From positions 55,514-119,513 of the forward strand of contig PLON01000054.1 of assembly GCA_003142095.1 (NCBI GenBank): DNA of 64,000 nucleotides, in the 5' to 3' direction. Origin of the DNA: Acidimicrobiaceae bacterium. Lineage in GTDB: Bacteria; Actinomycetota; Acidimicrobiia; Acidimicrobiales; RAAP-2. This document shows, piece by piece, positions 28,724-38,821 of this stretch; positions within the stretch are counted from its first letter, which is position 1; each line of letters opens with the position of its first letter. The notes beneath the pieces were generated by a model. It searched no databases, was not told the origin of the DNA, and saw nothing but the letters and a program-made list of their open reading frames with translations. Position numbers and translations under genes: made by a program.

Positions 28724-29203
28724 CTAGTGCGACTGGGCGTTCTCTCGGAACACGACGACGGGGCAAGCGGCGTGGGCGACGCAGTGCTCACTAGTCGATC
28801 CAACGAGCATGCCAACGAACTCTCCGTGCCCACGGCTGCCTACTACGAGAAGATCTGCTCCCCGAGATTCGTTGACGAGCATTGGCGCAGGATGGCCCTC
28901 AACGACCTTCCAGTTGATTACTACGTGTGGATGGGTCTCTCGCAGCGCGGCGACGAGAGACTCCAATAACCCCTGGGCGTCTTGCTCCGGGTTGTATTCA
29001 CTCGGTATCACTGACCAGCCGAAGCTATTCGGCCACTCCCACGCGGCGACGACCTCCAGAGTCGCACCTGTTAGCTCGGCTTGTCGGGCGGCCCATTCGA
29101 TGGCTCGAAGTGAGGCCGCCGAGCCATCAACTCCCGCGACGATTCGGTGATATTCCTCGGTGCTGACGTTTTGTACCTCATTTGCTCGATCTTCTGAACT
29201 CAT
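28724..29203 (-). CDS. Universal stress protein (UspA family)
   Basis: This single-domain Usp of 159 aa starts its fold at HRIVAGVDGSAASLRAIEWA and has the ATP-binding motif VVGSRGHGEFVGMLVGSTSEHC (G-2x-G-9x-G-S). It is therefore of the nucleotide-binding class. Usp proteins are the most numerous DosR-regulon class in mycobacteria. The ATG at 29203 with AGAAGG upstream is preferred to the GTG at 29224. Its promoter region faces the arginine deiminase operon; the strong box at 29408 is about 205 bp away, with only a half-site (near 29234-29250) closer. Confidence 0.9.
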   Translation of the reverse strand: MSSEDRANEVQNVSTEEYHRIVAGVDGSAASLRAIEWAARQAELTGATLEVVAAWEWPNSFGWSVIPSEYNPEQDAQGLLESLVAALRETHPHVVINWKVVEGHPAPMLVNESRGADLLVVGSRGHGEFVGMLVGSTSEHCVAHAACPVVVFRENAQSH

Positions 29204-29504
29204 GAACCTTCTTCCGCTTCCCACTGTTACCTACGACCAAACTCTCACGCTAGTGCTCACCAGCGCTTAATCGTCGTGGTCTCGTGTCGCTCAGCGAAGC
29301 TTCGGTGACGAACGCTGTCGAAAGTGACGACAGAGTCGAGTTTCACTTCTGTTCAACTCGGTCCCGAGTGCTGGCGAACTTCGTTCTCCAGAGTGATCAC
29401 ATCGATATTGGGACTATTGGCCCTAGTGAATCGAATCGCGGCCCCGTAACTTCAAATGAGAGCCGAACTGCTTCATCAGACAAACAAACTTGAGAAAAAG
29501 AAAT
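29204..29504. other. Divergent promoter region between usp and the arc operon
   Basis: The region carries the best DosR-type box of the window (29408-29430) and a degenerate half-site near 29234-29250. No gene was seen. Confidence 0.55.
29408..29430. promoter_or_regulatory. DosR-type box upstream of the arginine deiminase operon
   Basis: The core TTGGGACTATTGGCCCTAGT lies 75 bp before the permease ATG at 29505. Both half-sites are well conserved. Confidence 0.65.
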
Positions 29505-30944
29505 ATGTCGACAGTCAACCTTCCACCGAAGTCGGAGCAGACAGAAGTTTCGAATCTGTCGCCACGAAACCAGAAGAAGGCTCAGGTGATGGGCCTGCCC
29601 TCCGCCACGGCCCTCGTTATCGGCAGCATCGTCGGAACCGGAGTCTTTACGATGCCGGCGGTCTTGGCTGGCGCGGGCACGATGGGTATCGCCGTTCTCG
29701 CGGTCATCGCGGTGGGCGCGATGTTGCTCGCAGTGCTCTTCGGCCAGTTGGCCAAACGAATCCCGAATGGCGACGGTGGTCTCTATGCATACGCTCGTCA
29801 TGAGTTCGGTGACTTCGCTGGATTCTTTGTCGGCTGGTGCTACTGGGTTCAATCGTGGGCAGGAAACGCGGCGATCGTATCGTCGTGGGTCTTCTATGTT
29901 GATGCCCTACTCGGGTTCCACCACCCTTCAGGCATGGAGAACTGGAGCATTGCGATCGTGGGCCTTTGGGTACCGGCCTTGATCAACCTCGCAGGCGTAC
30001 GACAGATGTCGTGGTTCCAGAACGTGACCGTCGTCCTTAAGTTCGTGCCTCTCTTGTTTATCGCCGTCGTCGGATGGTTCTTCGTGCAGAACGCGCACTT
30101 CGGACCGTTCAACGCAAGCGGCGGCAGCCTTTACAGCGCCATCGGCCTCGCGGCAGGTGTCGCGCTGTTCTCCTTCATCGGCGTCGAGGCCGCAGCGATC
30201 ACGGCCAAACGAGTGCGCAACCCTCGCCGCAACGTCGCGCGCGCCTCGATACTGGGTACCGCGCTCAGCGCCATGTTGTACGTCTTGGTGACCGCGGCGG
30301 TGATGGGACTCGTCGCCCACCATACGCTCGTTAACACGGGTTCGCCATTCGTGAACGCGATCGACAGTATCTTCCCCCACAGCGCGTGGGCCGGCAAGAC
30401 GATTGCGGCGCTCGCTGTCGTCTCGGGCATCGGAGCCCTCAACGGTTGGACGCTGATCGTCACCGAAACCTCGCGCGCCATCGCGCAAGATGACCTCTTT
30501 CCACGGCCTTTTGCCTGGAAAGACGCCAAGGGGACAGCCTGGTTCGGCATCCTCGTTGGCACGGCGTTGCCGTCGTTGCTGATGTTGTGGAGCTACACCA
30601 CCAGTTCGGGCCTTACCGTCTTCACCTACCTCGTGGACCTTTCGGTCGTCACCGTTGCGATCCCCTACTTCTTCTCGGCACTCGCGCAACTCACTTATCT
30701 CGTGTCGCGTCGTCGTCGCGTCGAAGGATGGCGCCTTGCCCGCGACCTCGCGGTCGCCGGCACCAGCGTCCTGTTCTCGATGTGGGTGACGTTCGCCTCC
30801 GGCTACCAGGTCGTCTATCAGGCGATGGTCGTCATCCTCGCGGGACTTATCCTCTACGCCTTCATGAACGCGCGTCGCCAACGACTCGGTGTCGCGGCCG
30901 AACCCGTTGAAGCACCCGAGCTTGACTCGACGGTGGACGCATGA
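29505..30944 (+). CDS. arcD: APC-family amino acid permease, probable arginine/ornithine antiporter
   Basis: This permease of about 479 aa has about 12 transmembrane helices after a 30-residue cytoplasmic tail. [20 protein letters not shown] is the APC substrate-binding first helix (GSIVGTGVF), and [19 protein letters not shown] is the sixth-helix motif. As first gene of arcD-arcA-arcB-arcC, linked to arcA by an ATGA overlap, it is best read as the arginine:ornithine exchanger that makes the pathway electroneutral. The ATG at 29505 has only a weak purine-rich site; a GTG-type start further up is less likely. Confidence 0.87.
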   Translation: MSTVNLPPKSEQTEVSNLSPRNQKKAQVMGLPSATALVIGSIVGTGVFTMPAVLAGAGTMGIAVLAVIAVGAMLLAVLFGQLAKRIPNGDGGLYAYARHEFGDFAGFFVGWCYWVQSWAGNAAIVSSWVFYVDALLGFHHPSGMENWSIAIVGLWVPALINLAGVRQMSWFQNVTVVLKFVPLLFIAVVGWFFVQNAHFGPFNASGGSLYSAIGLAAGVALFSFIGVEAAAITAKRVRNPRRNVARASILGTALSAMLYVLVTAAVMGLVAHHTLVNTGSPFVNAIDSIFPHSAWAGKTIAALAVVSGIGALNGWTLIVTETSRAIAQDDLFPRPFAWKDAKGTAWFGILVGTALPSLLMLWSYTTSSGLTVFTYLVDLSVVTVAIPYFFSALAQLTYLVSRRRRVEGWRLARDLAVAGTSVLFSMWVTFASGYQVVYQAMVVILAGLILYAFMNARRQRLGVAAEPVEAPELDSTVDA

Positions 30945-32215
30945 CCGCGCGAGCCACCACCACAACGGCACGTTCTCACGGGCCGGAAACGGCAGCGACA
31001 TATCGCGTCGACTCAGAGGTTGGTCAGCTTCGCGAGGCCATCATTCATCGCCCAGGCCTGGAACTTTCGAGGCTAACGCCGGACAATATCCAAGCACTGC
31101 TCTTTGATGACGTGATGTGGGCGTCGAAGGCAAAGCAGGAGCATGACGCCTTCGCCGAAGCTCTTCGCGAGCGCGGAGTCCTCGTGCACTACTACGGCGA
31201 GCTGCTCGCCGAGACGCTCGAGTTGCCCGAGGGCCGTGCCTACATCCTCGACCGCTTGTGCACCCCCGAGTCGTTCGGCCCGTCGCTCGTTGATCCCGTG
31301 CGTCGCTTGTTCGACGACCTCGACGGCGCGCAACTCGCCGAAGTGCTCATCGGGGGCGTCTTAAAGGCAGACCTCCACCCCCAACGTGCGCATAGCCTCA
31401 AGTGGGACGTGCTGCGTCGCGACGATTTCATACTCACCCCACTGCCCAATCACCTCTTCCAGCGCGACAACTCGTGTTGGATCTACGGGGGCGTGACGAT
31501 CAACCCGATGGCCATGCCCGCGCGCCAGCGTGAGACCCTTCACACGAAGGCGATCTACACCTTTCATCCGAAGTTCGCGAACGCTGACTTCGTGGCCTAC
31601 TACGGGAACGGCGATCACGAATACCAACCAGCCTCCATCGAAGGCGGCGATGTCCACGTGATCGGCCACGGGGCCGTCTTGATCGGAATGGGCGAACGCA
31701 CGACCCCAATGGCTATCGAGATGGTCGCGCGAGCGCTCTTCGGAAGCGGCCAAGCCACCAAGGTGGTGGCGATCGAACTCCCGCACAGCCACGCCTTTAT
31801 GCATCTCGACACCGTGATGTCAATGGTCGACGTCGCGACGTTCGTGCTCTATCCGTACTTTGACCGTCACTTGGGCAGTTGGACGATCACTCAGGGTGAG
31901 GAGATCGGCGAACTCACTATCACTAAAAATCACAATCTGTGGACGACACTCGCCGAGATCCTCGAGGTAGAGGAGATCACCGTACTCACCACAGATGAGG
32001 ACGTTCGCGCCGCCGAACGCGAGCAGTGGGACGACGGCACCAACTTTCTCGCCGTTGCTCCCGGCGTCGTCATGGGTTATGAGCGAAACGTCGCGACGAA
32101 CACCATGCTCCGCAAGCACGGCATCGAAGTACTCGCTATCTCGGGCAGTGAACTCGGCCGAGGTCGCGGAGGTCCGCGATGCATGACCTGTCCCCTCGTA
32201 CGCGACCCGGCATGA
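30941..32215 (+). CDS. arcA: Arginine deiminase
   Basis: This 424-aa enzyme hydrolyses arginine to citrulline and ammonia. Diagnostic segments are [77 protein letters not shown] and the C-terminal catalytic Cys in [13 protein letters not shown]. Length and all catalytic residues are normal. The first base of its start lies within the arcD stop region. The stop overlaps a possible 36-codon ORF before arcB. Confidence 0.95.
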   Translation: MTARATTTTARSHGPETAATYRVDSEVGQLREAIIHRPGLELSRLTPDNIQALLFDDVMWASKAKQEHDAFAEALRERGVLVHYYGELLAETLELPEGRAYILDRLCTPESFGPSLVDPVRRLFDDLDGAQLAEVLIGGVLKADLHPQRAHSLKWDVLRRDDFILTPLPNHLFQRDNSCWIYGGVTINPMAMPARQRETLHTKAIYTFHPKFANADFVAYYGNGDHEYQPASIEGGDVHVIGHGAVLIGMGERTTPMAIEMVARALFGSGQATKVVAIELPHSHAFMHLDTVMSMVDVATFVLYPYFDRHLGSWTITQGEEIGELTITKNHNLWTTLAEILEVEEITVLTTDEDVRAAEREQWDDGTNFLAVAPGVVMGYERNVATNTMLRKHGIEVLAISGSELGRGRGGPRCMTCPLVRDPA

Positions 32216-32322
32216 AGGCGACGATTCTCGTGCACGGATCCTTAGTCACGCTTCGCGACACCACCATCGATATCGGTGAACGAGCGTACGTAGTCAATCT
32301 AGAAAAGGAGATAGCAACATGA
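32212..32322 (+). CDS. Possible 36-aa micro-ORF between arcA and arcB
   Basis: An ATG at 32212 overlaps the arcA stop as ATGA. The frame runs 36 codons (begins [10 protein letters not shown], ends LEKEIAT) to a TGA that overlaps the arcB ATG. The arcB ribosome site AAGGAG lies inside it. Coupling at both ends makes a translated linker plausible, but no homologue is recognised and chance cannot be excluded. Confidence 0.35.
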   Translation: MKATILVHGSLVTLRDTTIDIGERAYVVNLEKEIAT

Positions 32323-33338
32323 GTCTCCAAAGTCCGCCTCCGGGTCTCCTGGGTCGAAACCTACTGAAAGACACGGACCTTACGAAAGACGAGTTTCTCG
32401 AAGTGCTCGACCTCGCGGTGCTGCTGCGCGAAGAGAAGCGCGCCCGCAAAGAGGCCGAGCGACTCTATGGACTCAATATCGCACTCATCTTCGAAAAGTC
32501 GTCGACGCGCACGCGTTCGGCCTTCGAGGTGGGCGCGCACGATCAAGGCGCCCACGTCACCTATCTCGGCCCGAGCGAGTCGCACCTGGGTCACAAGGAG
32601 TCCGTGAAGGACACGGCCCGCGTCCTCGGCCGCATGTTTGACGGCATCGAGTTTCGCGGCTCGGCGCAAGCCGACGTAGAGCAGCTCGGCGCGTACGCTG
32701 GCGTGCCCGTGTGGAACGGCCTGACTGACCAGTGGCACCCCACGCAACTCTTAGCCGACGTGATGACCGTTCGAGACCACACGACCAAGCCGCTCGAGAG
32801 CGTTGTGCTGTGCTACGTGGGTGACGCGCGCAACAACACCGCCAACTCGGCTCTCGTGGTGGGCGCGATGCTCGGACTCGACATACGCATCGCCGCGCCA
32901 AGTTCACTGCAGCCAAGCCCCGACGTGCGAATGATCGCGAGTGACGTGGCGGGTAAGTCCGGCGCACGGGTCACGGTGACCGATGACGTCGCGTCGGCGG
33001 TCATCGGCGCCGACTTTCTCTACACCGACGTCTGGTTGTCTATGGGCGAACCCACCGACCAGTGGGGTGAAAGAATCAAGCTCCTCTTGCCGTATCAAGT
33101 GAACACAAAGCTGCTTGAGCAAACTCAGAATCCCGAAGTCCGTTTCTTGCACTGCTTGCCCGCGTTACACAACACCGACACCGAGATCGGAAAACAGCTG
33201 TTCGCGCAGTATGGCGTAGACGCCCTCGAGGTCACCGACGAAGTCCTCGAGTCGCCCGCGTCGATCGTCTTCGATCAAGCCGAAAATCGCCTCCACACCA
33301 TCAAGGCCGTAATGGTCGCGACCCTTCGAGGTCATTGA
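32319..33338 (+). CDS. arcB: Ornithine carbamoyltransferase (catabolic)
   Basis: This 339-aa transcarbamylase phosphorolyses citrulline to ornithine and carbamoyl phosphate in this context. The carbamoyl-phosphate site is [20 protein letters not shown], with [12 protein letters not shown] and the ornithine-site [14 protein letters not shown] near residue 270. Its place between arcA and arcC, and its resemblance to long catabolic ArcB forms ([20 protein letters not shown]), support the catabolic role. AAGGAG precedes the ATG. Confidence 0.95.
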   Translation: MSLQSPPPGLLGRNLLKDTDLTKDEFLEVLDLAVLLREEKRARKEAERLYGLNIALIFEKSSTRTRSAFEVGAHDQGAHVTYLGPSESHLGHKESVKDTARVLGRMFDGIEFRGSAQADVEQLGAYAGVPVWNGLTDQWHPTQLLADVMTVRDHTTKPLESVVLCYVGDARNNTANSALVVGAMLGLDIRIAAPSSLQPSPDVRMIASDVAGKSGARVTVTDDVASAVIGADFLYTDVWLSMGEPTDQWGERIKLLLPYQVNTKLLEQTQNPEVRFLHCLPALHNTDTEIGKQLFAQYGVDALEVTDEVLESPASIVFDQAENRLHTIKAVMVATLRGH

Positions 33339-33339
33339 G

Positions 33340-34281
33340 ATGCGTATCGTCGCCGCGTTGGGCGGTAATGCTCTCTTGCAGCGAGGCGAGAGACCTGCAG
33401 CGTCAATCCAACGCCACCACGTCGACGACGCGGTGGCGCAACTGGCATCTATCGCGCGTGACCATGAGCTCATCATCACGCACGGCAACGGACCCCAAGT
33501 CGGTCTCTTGGCCGTCGAGAGCGCGAACGATCCCGAGTTGGCCCAGCCCTATCCTCTGGACGTGATCGGCGCCCAAACTCAGGGCATGATCGGATACTGG
33601 CTGCTCCAGGCCTTCACGAGCGCCTTGCCCGATCGACCGGTCGTCGCGCTCGTGACCCGCACGATCGTGCACGCAGACGACCCGTCCTTCGAGCACCCGA
33701 CCAAGTTCGTCGGCCTCGGCTACGACGAGCTGGATGCACGACGCCTCGCGGCCGCCCGTGGCTGGACGATCGCCCAAGACGGCGCGCGTTGGCGACGCGT
33801 CGTGGCTTCACCAGAGCCCTACGCGATCGTCGAGTCGTCGATGATACAAAAACTGGCCAACGACGGCGCCATCGTCATCTGCGCCGGTGGCGGCGGGATA
33901 CCGGTTGTGCGGGATGTCGACGACGGCCGGCTGAGTGGCGTCGAGGGAGTGATCGACAAGGACCTCGCGACCGCCCTCGTCGCGCACCACCTCAAGGCCG
34001 ACGTGATGCTCATCCTTACTGACGTGCCCGGGGTCTACCGCGACTACGGCACTCCCGACCAACAGCTCATCCGTATGGCGACGGCCGAAGAACTTCGCGC
34101 CATGAGTTTCAGTGACGGTTCAATGGGACCGAAGGTCGAAGCAGCGTGTCGATTCGTCGAATCAATGGGCACGCGGGCGGTGATTGGCCAGCTCGACGAC
34201 GCCGAGGACCTTCTCGAGGGAACCGCAGGGACGACCGTGGTCCTAGATGCCCAAACATGTCCTGGCAGGAAGACGCCGTGA
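33340..34281 (+). CDS. arcC: Carbamate kinase
   Basis: This 313-aa kinase makes ATP from carbamoyl phosphate and ADP, the energy-yielding step of arginine fermentation. MRIVAALGGNALLQRGE, LIITHGNGPQVGLLAVES, VICAGGGGIPVVRD and VIDKDLATALVAHHLKADV are the amino-acid-kinase and carbamate-kinase motifs. The ATG follows the arcB stop by one base. The operon ends here; the convergent transporter gene ends 22 bases downstream. Confidence 0.95.
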   Translation: MRIVAALGGNALLQRGERPAASIQRHHVDDAVAQLASIARDHELIITHGNGPQVGLLAVESANDPELAQPYPLDVIGAQTQGMIGYWLLQAFTSALPDRPVVALVTRTIVHADDPSFEHPTKFVGLGYDELDARRLAAARGWTIAQDGARWRRVVASPEPYAIVESSMIQKLANDGAIVICAGGGGIPVVRDVDDGRLSGVEGVIDKDLATALVAHHLKADVMLILTDVPGVYRDYGTPDQQLIRMATAEELRAMSFSDGSMGPKVEAACRFVESMGTRAVIGQLDDAEDLLEGTAGTTVVLDAQTCPGRKTP

Positions 34282-34303
34282 CGGCGCCGCTCTCGAGACA
34301 CGC

Positions 34304-35848
34304 TTAGACCGAACTACCTCGGCTCGGAAGAAAAAGGAACACGACAAGCGCGGCCACGGCGACTACCGCGGTAGCGATCACCAGCGCCTCATCCATCCCG
34401 GACACGAACGCTCGGCGCGCCAAGGTTGCGAGTTCATCCCCAAGGTTCTTCGGCGCTCTATGAGCCACTGTGAGCGCCGCGCCCAACGAGCTATCGATCA
34501 GACGTTGGACGGACAGCGGAACGCCCGCGCGAGCGACAATCGGCCTCATGAGATGTTCGTAACGCAGGTTGAGTGCCGTGCCGAGGACACCGACGCCGAG
34601 GGCCCCTCCCACTTGCAACGCGGTGTCGTTCGTGGCCGAACCGACTCCGGCTTGCTCCTTAGGGAGCGAACCCATCACAGATTCCGTGCATGGAGCGAGT
34701 GAGAGGGCGACGCCTATTCCCGCCATGACGAAGGGCACGAAGCAGTCGCGGTACGAGCCCGACACCGTCGTGCGCGACAAAAGTCCGAACGAGATCGCCA
34801 CCATTGCGAGTCCGACACTCACTACATATTTTGTACCAATTGATCGGGCGGCGAGCACCGAGAGCCGCGCAATGACGAGTAACGCCAACGCGACGGGCAG
34901 CATGCGGACCCCGGCTTCGAGGGGGCTATAACCGAGGTCGAACTGAAGGTATTGCGTCATGAGAAAGAACATTCCGAGGAGCGCGAAGAGCACGAGCGCG
35001 AGCGCCGCGATGGCGACGCTATAACGGCGGCGAGCGAAGAAGACCAGTGGCAGCATCGGATGATCATTTCGTCGTTCCCACATAACAAAGACTCCGACCA
35101 CGAACAGCGCCGCGACGAGCGAGCCGATAATGAAGGGCGAGGTCCAACCTCGATCGGGAGCCTCGATGATGCCCCAAAGCAACAGTCCGAGGCCGAGTAT
35201 CGACAGACCCGCGCCGACACCGTCGGGGCGCAGCGACGCGGGGTTCATCGAATTTGGCACGAACCGTGCCGCAGCTATCAGTCCCACAAAGGCGATGGGG
35301 ACATTGACCAAGAACACCGAACCCCACCAGAAGTGCGCCAGAAGCCAGCCGCCCAGTATTGGACCCAGCGCGACGCCGATCCCGGTCGTCCCCGACCAAA
35401 CCCCGATGGCTCGAACGCGATCGCGCTCTTCGGTGAACACGTTCGTCAGGATCGAGAGAGTGCAGGGCATCAGGGCGGCCGCGCCGAGACCCATCACCGC
35501 GCGCGCCGCGGTGAGAACGTCCGCAGATCCGGCCCATGCAGCGAAGGCCGATCCCCCACCGAAGACGATGAGGCCACCCATGAACACCCACTTGCGCCCG
35601 ACGCGGTCGCCGAGCGCACCGAGCGTCAGCAACAGACCAGCGAAAACGACGGCGTAGGCGTCGACCATCCATTGAAGCTGACTAGCGCTGGCGCTGAGAG
35701 AATGCGCGATCGACGGCAGCGCGACGTTCAGAACGGTGTTGTCGAGGCTAATCAGCAGTAGCGTCACGCACAGCACCGCGAGTATGACCCAGCGGCGATG
35801 CGCCACCTCTTGGGTCGGTACCGCGTTCGTCGCGAGGGAGCCGGACAC
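34304..35848 (-). CDS. DHA2-family MFS transporter (14 TM)
   Basis: This 514-aa drug:proton-antiporter-2-type major facilitator has about 14 membrane helices. Helix 1 carries LLLISLDNTVLNVALPSIAH (the DHA2 motif D1), and the helix 2-3 loop has LGDRVGRKWVF (motif A). Motif C is in GIGVALGPILGGWLL. The substrate is unknown. It diverges from the MgtA gene, and the DosR-type box at 35881-35899 lies only 33 bp from its start, so it may share that control. Confidence 0.88.
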   Translation of the reverse strand: MSGSLATNAVPTQEVAHRRWVILAVLCVTLLLISLDNTVLNVALPSIAHSLSASASQLQWMVDAYAVVFAGLLLTLGALGDRVGRKWVFMGGLIVFGGGSAFAAWAGSADVLTAARAVMGLGAAALMPCTLSILTNVFTEERDRVRAIGVWSGTTGIGVALGPILGGWLLAHFWWGSVFLVNVPIAFVGLIAAARFVPNSMNPASLRPDGVGAGLSILGLGLLLWGIIEAPDRGWTSPFIIGSLVAALFVVGVFVMWERRNDHPMLPLVFFARRRYSVAIAALALVLFALLGMFFLMTQYLQFDLGYSPLEAGVRMLPVALALLVIARLSVLAARSIGTKYVVSVGLAMVAISFGLLSRTTVSGSYRDCFVPFVMAGIGVALSLAPCTESVMGSLPKEQAGVGSATNDTALQVGGALGVGVLGTALNLRYEHLMRPIVARAGVPLSVQRLIDSSLGAALTVAHRAPKNLGDELATLARRAFVSGMDEALVIATAVVAVAALVVFLFLPSRGSSV

Positions 35849-35880
35849 CTAATAACCGTGGGAGCGACGGATACCTCGCG

Positions 35881-35899
35881 CTAGGGCAAAACGTCCCGG
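35881..35899. promoter_or_regulatory. DosR-type box between the MFS and MgtA genes
   Basis: CTAGGGCAAAACGTCCCGG; the reverse strand carries GGGACGTTTTGCCCTAG. It is 52 bp before the ATG at 35951 and 33 bp from the divergent MFS start. Confidence 0.55.
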
Positions 35900-35950
35900 G
35901 TGTCGTAGTCGCGCTGCGTGCTGGCGAATGGACTCGCAGCGACAGCGAGC

Positions 35951-38653
35951 ATGGCCGAGACCATTTTGTTTCCGGACAAAACTAAGCCCATGGCTAACAC
36001 CGCGAGTCGGCAGGTCGAGGACACTCTTGACCTCGCTCACGCAGCGACGCTCCCAGCGACGGACGTTCTCACGCGCCTCTCCAGCTCGCTCCAGGGACTC
36101 TCTTCGAGCGAAGCAGCCCGCCGATTCGATCTCTTCGGTCCGAACGCACTCTTCGTACGACAAGTTCGTCCGACCCTGGTCCTACTTCGTCAACTTCGTA
36201 ATCCCATCTTGTTGCTCTTACTCGGAGCCGCGGTGGTGTCCGGCTTCACTGGAGGAGCGACCAACGCGTACATCATCGGGGTCATCGTCGCGCTGAGCGT
36301 TGGGCTTGGCTTCTTCAACGAGTACCGCGCCGAGGTCGCAATGACCTCGCTTCGATCCAAGATCCATCACGACGCCGAAGTCACGAGAGATGGCGTGACG
36401 CGTTTGGTGCCCGTCGCGGAACTCGTACCGGGCGACGTCGTCGGGCTCAGTATCGGCAACGTAGTGCCCGCCGACTTGAGACTCTTGACGGTAGACGAAC
36501 TCGAATGCGACGAAGGAGTCCTCACTGGCGAGTCTCTCCCCTGCGCCAAGACTGCCGATGCCACCACTGATCACGACAGCGTGAGCCAACCGGGATGTGC
36601 GTTCATGGGCACGATCGTTCACCAAGGTTCGGCCCTGGGCGTCGTCGTGTCGAGTGGATCGCGCACGGCCTTCGGCCAGATCGCGGCCGGGCTCTCCGAG
36701 CGTCAGGCTCAGACCGCGTTCGAAGCGGGGCTCTCGCGGTTCTCGCGATTCCTCTTTGGGGTCGCCGGTGTGCTGACGCTGGCGATCTTCGCGATCAACG
36801 TGGCGCTCTCAAGGCCGTTAATTGACGCGCTTCTATTCTCGCTCGCCATTGCGGTGGGTATCGCGCCTGAGATGATGCCCGCCATCGTGACCGTGAGTCT
36901 CTCCGCCGGATCGAGAGCGCTCGTAGAAAAACACGTGCTGGTCAAAAGGCTCGTCGCGATCGAAGACCTCGGGAATATCGAGATCCTTTTCACCGACAAG
37001 ACCGGCACACTGACCGAAGGCGTGATCACGTTCGAACGCTCACTCGACGCCCTCGGGACTACGAGTACAACACCGTTCCTCTTTGGTTTGGTTTGCAACG
37101 AGGCCGCTCGCGGTGAGAACGGCGCCGTCGGCGGGAACTCCTTGGACCGAGCTTTGTGGGATGCAGCCGAAGTCTCGAACGATGGTGATCTCGCGGCCGC
37201 TGCAGCCAAGTATGAGCGTCACGCAATACTGCCGTTCGACCACGAACGCCAGCTGGTTTCGGTTCTCGTGAAGGATCCGTCGGGACGCGGTCTTCTGATC
37301 ACCAAGGGCGCGCCGGAAGTCCTTTTGCGCAAGTGCGTCCGGGTGCCCGACACCGCAGCCCAGATACTCGAACGGCTCTTCTCTGACGGCGCTCGGGTGA
37401 TTGCTGTGGCTAGCCGAGACGCCGCACTCACTTCAGCCGTCGCGCCCGAAAACGAGAGCGAGTTGACACTCGCCGGTTTCCTCGCCTTCGCTGATCGGCC
37501 CAAACCTGACGCGGGATCATCCATTGCGCAACTCCAAAAACTCGGGATCGAGGTGAAAATCATTACCGGCGACAATGGACTCGTCGCCGCCAAGGTCTGC
37601 GCCGACATTGGACTCGCGTGCCAGAACATTCTCGGTGGCACCGATCTAGATGGCCTCAACGACGATCAGCTTGTCGCGGCGATTCCCACGACCACGGTCT
37701 TCGCTCGGATCAGCCCCGACCAGAAGTCGCGGATCGTGAAGGTCGCACGCCGCACAGGTAAGGACGTGGCGTATCTCGGTGACGGGGTCAACGACGCCGT
37801 CGCATTGCACCACGCCGACGTGGGTATTTCCGTCGACTCGGGCACGGACGTCGCAAAGGATGCCGCAGACGTTGTGCTGCTCGACAAGGACTTGGGCGTC
37901 CTCGCAGACGGCGTCATGGAAGGTCGACGCATCTTCGCCAACACTATGAAGTACGTGCTCATGGCCACGTCGTCGAACTTCGGAAATATGTTTTCCGCCG
38001 CGGGTGCTTCGATCTTCTTGTCGTTCCTTCCGATGCTGCCGACTCAGATCCTGCTCAACAACCTCCTCTACAACGCGGGTCAACTAGTCATTCCGAGCGA
38101 TCGCGTGGACCCTGAAACGTTGGCCCGTCCGGCCCAGTGGGACATGCGTTTCATACGACGGTTCATGTCGGTATTTGGACCCGTGAGTTCGATATTCGAC
38201 TTTCTCACGTTCTGGGTGATGCTCTCGTTATTGCATGCGAGTGACGTCGAGTTTCGTTCGGGCTGGTTCGTGGAATCCATCGCCACGCAAACCTTGGTCA
38301 TCTACGTCATTCGTACAAGACGAATCCCCTTCTTCAAAAGCAAGCCGAGCACGCTCATGTTGATCGTGCCGACGGGCGCGGCTCTTGTGGGCGCGGTCCT
38401 GCCGTACACGGGACTCGCCCATCTGCTCGGGTTCTCCCCACTGCCCGGTGTCTTTTTTCTTCTTCTTTTCGCCATGGTGGCTGTCTATCTGCTGCTGGTG
38501 GAAGTGGCGAAAGCGCGCTTTTACCAGCTACCACAATCCCGACCGGTGGCCCCACCCCTGACTCACGCGCAGCGCGTGACACGGCAGATACGCCATAGGG
38601 CCGCACACTTCATCCACGTTCCTTCGCACCGCGATTCGCCCCCACGGACATAA
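35951..38653 (+). CDS. mgtA: Mg2+-importing P-type ATPase (MgtA/P3B type)
   Basis: This P-type ATPase of about 900 aa has the phosphorylation motif FTDKTGTLTEG, actuator LTGESLP, and hinge GDGVNDAVALHHADVGISVD. The C-terminal membrane part has VFGPVSSIFDFLTFWVML and GWFVESIATQTLVIYVIRTR, which are hallmarks of MgtA/MgtB magnesium importers. Ten transmembrane helices are expected. Mycobacterial DosR controls another P-type ATPase, CtpF, but that belongs to a different subgroup. The start may be 35918, 35951 or 35990. No magnesium riboswitch was seen in the short leader. Confidence 0.9.
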   Translation: MAETILFPDKTKPMANTASRQVEDTLDLAHAATLPATDVLTRLSSSLQGLSSSEAARRFDLFGPNALFVRQVRPTLVLLRQLRNPILLLLLGAAVVSGFTGGATNAYIIGVIVALSVGLGFFNEYRAEVAMTSLRSKIHHDAEVTRDGVTRLVPVAELVPGDVVGLSIGNVVPADLRLLTVDELECDEGVLTGESLPCAKTADATTDHDSVSQPGCAFMGTIVHQGSALGVVVSSGSRTAFGQIAAGLSERQAQTAFEAGLSRFSRFLFGVAGVLTLAIFAINVALSRPLIDALLFSLAIAVGIAPEMMPAIVTVSLSAGSRALVEKHVLVKRLVAIEDLGNIEILFTDKTGTLTEGVITFERSLDALGTTSTTPFLFGLVCNEAARGENGAVGGNSLDRALWDAAEVSNDGDLAAAAAKYERHAILPFDHERQLVSVLVKDPSGRGLLITKGAPEVLLRKCVRVPDTAAQILERLFSDGARVIAVASRDAALTSAVAPENESELTLAGFLAFADRPKPDAGSSIAQLQKLGIEVKIITGDNGLVAAKVCADIGLACQNILGGTDLDGLNDDQLVAAIPTTTVFARISPDQKSRIVKVARRTGKDVAYLGDGVNDAVALHHADVGISVDSGTDVAKDAADVVLLDKDLGVLADGVMEGRRIFANTMKYVLMATSSNFGNMFSAAGASIFLSFLPMLPTQILLNNLLYNAGQLVIPSDRVDPETLARPAQWDMRFIRRFMSVFGPVSSIFDFLTFWVMLSLLHASDVEFRSGWFVESIATQTLVIYVIRTRRIPFFKSKPSTLMLIVPTGAALVGAVLPYTGLAHLLGFSPLPGVFFLLLFAMVAVYLLLVEVAKARFYQLPQSRPVAPPLTHAQRVTRQIRHRAAHFIHVPSHRDSPPRT

Positions 38654-38677
38654 GGCGAGTCGGCAGTGCGTAAAAAT

Positions 38678-38697
38678 GTGACCTTCGTCCCTACTAG
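38678..38697. promoter_or_regulatory. DosR-type box upstream of the GNAT-deacetylase-usp operon
   Basis: GTGACCTTCGTCCCTACTAG, about 125 bp before the ATG at 38822; this is the longest box-to-start distance among the clear cases. Confidence 0.5.
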
Positions 38698-38821
38698 CGG
38701 TAGTTCGGCCACGTGAGAATTAGTAAATGCCGGTAACCCGATGTGACGCTAGACGGCGCGTGCGCGGAGATAAGCAGTTGGCTTCGAGACGCACCTCCAG
38801 CCAAAGACGGACCACGTGGCC

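Noticed and set aside
29928..31001. A 357-codon minus-strand frame opposite arcD
   Set aside because: Antisense of a clear permease gene, rich in Arg/Asp/Glu/Gly with no domain.
35849..35950. Magnesium riboswitch upstream of mgtA
   Set aside because: The leader is too short and shows no M-box-like helices; only the DosR-type box is visible.
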